A DNA stretch of 64,000 bases from Dactylellina haptotyla. Lineage: Eukaryota > Ascomycota > Orbiliomycetes > Orbiliales > Orbiliaceae. The translations under genes and the position numbers were made by a program. The notes beneath the pieces are model-generated. The model did not search any database. It was not told the origin of the DNA and saw only the letters and a program-made list of their open reading frames with translations. Shown here piece after piece: positions 62,749-64,000 of the stretch (the stretch's first letter is position 1; every line of letters begins with the position of its first letter). The DNA is taken from positions 1,178,001 through 1,242,000 of the forward strand of contig CM062380.1 in NCBI GenBank assembly GCA_031310005.1, given 5' to 3'.

Positions 62749-64000
62749 CGTGACGGGTGGGATGGGTTCCTCGAGAGCGAGCGAGGAGATGTCGAGGAGG
62801 GCGATATCTCAGCTGGGGGAGTAGCAGATCAATAAATAGGCGGTCGTGATATGGTAATTAATACTATCATAAAAAGGGTTGACTGAGGTGATGGCGAGGC
62901 GGGGACGCTTTGTTGGGGAAGCGGTACCAGCTGCTGCAGCTGTTGTGACGTCGTGTTGCGTGTGGTTCGATGTGGTGGCGGCGGTCAATTACAGCAACCG
63001 CCTAGGGGAAATACTGATACTAATACTACGAATACTAATAATGATGATGGCGACGATACCGATGCTAAGAGGACCGCTTCTACTGATAAGGATAATAGTA
63101 ATCTAGAAGAGAGAGCGAAAGGAAACGAGACGAGAGTGAGTGGAATCAATCAGCCCGGCGGGAGGAAAGGTGTCGTTGGTTTGGTTGGAGGGAGGAGAGG
63201 AGCGAAAGGTGGGGGAACCGCAGCTCAAAAGAAAAAAAAAGAGGGGCGCTAATCGCCCATTCCACTCCACTTTCTTCTCTGCACCTTTGCCAGCTTGCCA
63301 ATCGACACGGCCAACATGCACGCCAATACCGCCAGTCCGAGCGACTGTCGTGATACCTAACCGTTGTCCGTGAGAGTCTGTACGCCCGCCGTTGCTTTAA
63401 CCTTGCATGCCTTCTGCTGCGTGCGTCGTCGGTGCGGCAGCGAGACCAGCTCCAGCTCTCCGACCGAAATGCCCAACCTAAGCCTGATCTAGTGCGCTTC
63501 CCGGAGGAGTTCCCAAAAAGCTGCCCTCTAGCGTCGCACAGTTGACGGACAACAAGAGCTTAGAAATGCTGACCGCCGCTAAGAGGCCTTCGTTGCACTT
63601 TCTTTTGAATTAGGAAGAACGTGTCTAGAATATTAGCAACCCCAGCTTCGTGTAACTTTGTGACAACAACGCGGCGTTCGCTCACTTGCCTATCCCAGCC
63701 AAGACACAAGTCTGGTTACGAGACTAGAGACTTTCATAGTTTTCAACCATGTTGTAAACAGCGTTTATGACTTTAACGTAAACCGCTAAGCCGGGCAATT
63801 TTCGATTTAATAGAAAGAAAGAGCAATAAGTTGGTTACACAAGGGCTGTTTGCGCCGGCTGAGTGGTTAGGTACTTTGCATAACCTTCTAGAAGCGGCAT
63901 TTCTAGTAATTTTGTTACGAGAATGGAAGAATACGGTCAAAGCCTGCCTGAAAATCTAGTCTCATTAAGCTGTTTTCATTGACTAGTTCGCCTCGTAAAC
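62749..64000. other. Upstream region of SNF1 to the window edge
   Basis: No supported gene was found in 1252 bp. A loose trinucleotide-like ACTAATA/GATGATGG tract (about 63013-63060) and a purine-rich run with A9 (about 63231-63239) lie in the probable SNF1 leader/promoter. Open frames here overlap on both strands and lack family resemblance. Confidence 0.45.

Noticed and set aside
63845-63895. A tRNA-like A-box (GGCTGAGTGGTTAGG) near the right edge
   Set aside because: No matching B-box (GGTTCRAnTCC) or acceptor-stem pairing was found downstream.

Overview
The window is nuclear DNA of a filamentous ascomycete (Pezizomycotina; the protein sequences look closest to Leotiomycetes, but that rank is only an impression). 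The basis is as follows. Most introns are short (54-91 nt) with GT..AG ends and CTAAY-like branch points. The proteins are typical of filamentous fungi: a Goodbye-NACHT-ankyrin receptor, a DUF3602/Par32-like protein, a CnjB-type zinc-knuckle protein, a MEP1-type metalloprotease and a dynactin Arp1. Genes lie singly on both strands with long gene-free stretches between them. There is no operon, rRNA, CRISPR or recognisable transposon. All exon structures were built by hand from splice sites and reading phase.

Layout, left to right: (1) a STAND/NLR-like receptor on the minus strand, cut by the left edge; (2) exosome subunit Rrp4; (3) a class-3 fatty aldehyde dehydrogenase with a C-terminal anchor; (4) a secreted MEP1-type metalloprotease; (5) a small GRGGAGN-motif DUF3602 protein after a 4.6 kb gap; (6) an Air1/Air2-like zinc-knuckle protein; (7) a large TPR-CHAT caspase-like protein (minus) with an apparent frame break; (8) dynactin Arp1; (9) a membrane-anchored, catalytically dead-looking aspartic-protease-like protein (minus); (10) a secreted S33 tripeptidyl-peptidase-like hydrolase with an apparent 1-nt deletion and a GC-AG intron; (11) an Osh3-type oxysterol-binding protein (GOLD-PH-FFAT-ORD, minus); (12) phospholipase D1 (PX-PH-HKD-HKD); (13) a conserved protein with a probable mitochondrial presequence (minus); (14) a DFR-like extended SDR reductase; (15) a 12-exon zinc-knuckle protein with 16 CCHC knuckles (minus); (16) the Snf1/AMPK catalytic subunit (minus).

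Functional themes. Two genes belong to families linked to fungal self/non-self recognition or regulated cell death (the NACHT-ankyrin receptor and the TPR-CHAT protein); no gasdermin-like partner is visible next to the CHAT gene. Two genes act in nuclear RNA surveillance (Rrp4 and the Air-like TRAMP subunit). Osh3 and Pld1 are divergent neighbours, 4.2 kb apart, and both act in phosphoinositide and lipid signalling. Snf1 and the Par32-like protein are nutrient-signalling factors. These groupings are inference from family knowledge; nothing in the sequence shows co-regulation.

The observations most worth checking are: the frame break between the TPR and CHAT halves of the caspase-like gene; the single missing base in the S33 peptidase; the 16-knuckle protein whose introns repeatedly split knuckles; the degenerate aspartic-protease receptor; and the multi-kilobase gene-free regions upstream of small or regulatory genes.
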